Of a stretch of DNA of 24,893 bases, positions 23,915 to 24,893 are shown piece after piece. Source of the stretch: DATLBA01 sp035527275 (lineage in GTDB: Bacteria; Planctomycetota; Phycisphaerae; FEN-1346); contig DATLBA010000051.1 of NCBI GenBank assembly GCA_035527275.1, positions 1 through 24,893 on the forward strand. Direction: 5' to 3'. The notes under the pieces were generated by a model. It was not told the origin of the DNA and ran no database searches. It saw only the letters and a list, made by a program, of their open reading frames with translations. The translations under genes and the position numbers were made by a program. How positions within the stretch are numbered: position 1 is the first letter of the stretch; each line of letters starts with the position of its first letter.

Positions 23915-24574
23915 GGCGCCGAGACCCAGCAGGGCCATCGTTGCCGGCTCGGGAACGACTGTGAGCTCGCCGCTCATCGCGTACAGGTGCTTAAAATCCC
24001 ACGCGGTGCCAGTTCCCGCGGATATCCATTGTTCGCCAGCGGACCACGCACCCCCATACGTGCACTCTTCTGCCGAACCCAATGGATAGGCCGATGCCAG
24101 GCCCAACTTGCCCGTACCGGTCCAAGCATCGCCCCCTATTGTCCCGCTATCGGGGCCATTCTCGCTTATGTTGATCTTGTTGTCAATGCTTCCGCTCCAC
24201 ATAAGTTCATAGGTAGCGGAAACCTGGGTCGTCCCGTCCAAGAGGTAGATCGGGGACGCATCCGAGAATAGATCTATGGCGTTCGCAGTCGCGGTTGAGC
24301 CTATACAGTACCAAGTAACTTCCTCCATGTCGGTTAGTGAACTTCCGTCGGCGACGGTATTCACTGCCGCATGGTAAGTGGCGAGACTGGCCGATGTCGA
24401 GGCGTCACTGGGTTTCCCGCTCGTGACGAAGACCAAGTGATATTTGCCCCCGGGCGCCAGCCCCACCGGGGATATAATGCCTCCGGGGCCGGTCCAGCCG
24501 CTCGCCTGTGCCGCCGGGGCCAGTGCGAAGACCAATCCCACAACCGCTGCAAAAGTAATCGTGTGCTTGAACAT
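23882..24574 (-). CDS. PEP-CTERM sorting-domain surface protein
   Basis: The 230-residue protein has a signal peptide (TFAAVVGLVFALAPAAQAS, 7-25) and a C-terminal PEP-CTERM tripartite tail: VPEP (207-210), a hydrophobic helix ATMALLGLGALGLVFG (211-226) and basic RNRR. Such proteins are recognised by an exosortase and placed at the surface or in exopolysaccharide; no exosortase is in the window. The middle (YHLVFVTSGKPSDASTSASL, then VTWYCIGSTATANA and PIYLLDGTTQVSATY) matches a recurrent domain of unknown function in planctomycete PEP-CTERM proteins, from memory. AAGGAG lies 8 nt before ATG 24574, which decides the start although the frame extends upstream. GC is lower than in the metabolic genes. 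Confidence 0.9.
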   Translation of the reverse strand: MFKHTITFAAVVGLVFALAPAAQASGWTGPGGIISPVGLAPGGKYHLVFVTSGKPSDASTSASLATYHAAVNTVADGSSLTDMEEVTWYCIGSTATANAIDLFSDASPIYLLDGTTQVSATYELMWSGSIDNKINISENGPDSGTIGGDAWTGTGKLGLASAYPLGSAEECTYGGAWSAGEQWISAGTGTAWDFKHLYAMSGELTVVPEPATMALLGLGALGLVFGRNRR

Positions 24575-24834
24575 CTTACCACTCCTTCCGCCCTCTGAGG
24601 GGCTTTTGCGGGTCTCTGGCCGAGACCCTGGGAAACGAACATTTGCCTGCCCCCTGACCTTTGGGGTAGGCGTCACCAAAGCCGACCTCATCATCCCAGT
24701 TTTACTCCTCCTTGAAAGGCAGGGAGCCCCTTTTACAGCGACCGCCGTCCTGCCATCGAGCGGCACCGTTATTCTAAAATGTGCCTTCTCTTCCGTACTT
24801 CCAGTCTCCGGCCTCAAGTCTCAAGCCTGCCTTC
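24575..24834 (-). promoter_or_regulatory. Long structured 5' leader of PEP-CTERM gene
   Basis: The predicted transcript has about 260 nt before the ATG. On the minus strand AGGGGGC (24655-24649) can pair with GCCCCU (24603-24598), enclosing two hairpins: GG(C)AAA/UUUCC (24647-24631) and a perfect 7-bp GGGUCUC/GAGACCC with GGCCA loop (24628-24610). The 3' strand GCCC can instead pair with GGGC at 24593-24590, just before AAGGAG, so the folds exclude each other. The region has no protein-like frame. A regulatory RNA is inferred. Confidence 0.4.
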
Positions 24835-24840
24835 GCTGAG

Positions 24841-24868
24841 AGTATACATCAGAATCCGGCAAAGTCAA
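24841..24868 (-). promoter_or_regulatory. Sigma-70-like promoter for PEP-CTERM gene
   Basis: On the minus strand TTGACT (24863-24868) and TATACT (24841-24846) are 16 nt apart. Transcription would begin near 24834. Confidence 0.65.
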
Positions 24869-24893
24869 ATCGAAAAAGGGGGGGGGGGGGGCT

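Noticed and set aside
22664..24574. Diversity-generating retroelement with the PEP-CTERM protein as target
   Set aside because: I see no template/variable repeat pair with adenine-specific differences, no accessory avd-like gene, and the RT motif B (GISLGCPLSPL) is not the DGR type.
24591..24660. Cyclic-di-GMP-I riboswitch before the PEP-CTERM gene (GCAAAAGCC after a hairpin)
   Set aside because: The segment before the hairpin does not match the CAGGGCAAACC half and there is no second hairpin with the receptor sequence, so a class assignment is not supported.
24878..24890. Run of 13 G at the right edge
   Set aside because: A homopolymer at what may be a contig end is most simply a sequencing or assembly artefact.

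Overview
The window looks like a piece of a high-GC bacterial chromosome, probably from an uncultured Planctomycetota-like lineage. The hints are a PEP-CTERM surface protein, secreted repeat-type proteins of unknown function, a stand-alone ferredoxin:thioredoxin reductase catalytic chain with its own thioredoxin, an NfnAB-type transhydrogenase, and a threonine operon that uses a phosphoglycerate-mutase-fold enzyme in place of ThrB. This assignment is inference; there is no rRNA or marker gene here to fix it. I saw no tRNA, CRISPR array or transposase.

Layout. Bases 1-2103 hold minus-strand secreted proteins: two mutually similar genes (the left one runs off the edge) and a doubtful small ORF between them. 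Bases 2104-2591 are intergenic, repeat-like sequence with a good promoter. A secreted propeller-like protein (2592-3548, minus) is divergent from a threonine/lysine-branch operon (hom, a PGM-family putative homoserine kinase, lysC; 3770-7514). Next comes a promoter and a redox pair, FTR catalytic subunit plus trxA (7631-8310), then a GH38 alpha-mannosidase-family gene (8397-10580). That gene is followed by a truncated second copy of the trxA 3' half (10661-10844). An SDR oxidoreductase faces nfnB/nfnA, which is divergent from gdhA. trpC and yjbQ are divergent over overlapping promoters. A CPBP membrane protease converges on a large secreted protein. An oppDF-type ATPase pair without permease genes follows on the minus strand. 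The right end carries a stand-alone reverse transcriptase (22664-23914, plus) convergent with a PEP-CTERM protein (23882-24574, minus).

How the genes fit together. The central part is housekeeping metabolism: aspartate to phosphohomoserine, NADPH/ferredoxin balancing beside ammonium assimilation, and ferredoxin-driven thiol redox. The accessory signals are at the edges and around the mannosidase. The most interesting are the reverse transcriptase, whose reading frame runs through a textbook intrinsic terminator and which has foldable RNA on both sides; the roughly 260-nt leader of the PEP-CTERM gene, with two mutually exclusive folds; the trxA fragment, whose differences from the intact gene are mostly synonymous; and the FTR subunit, in which the active-site-adjacent histidine is glutamine.
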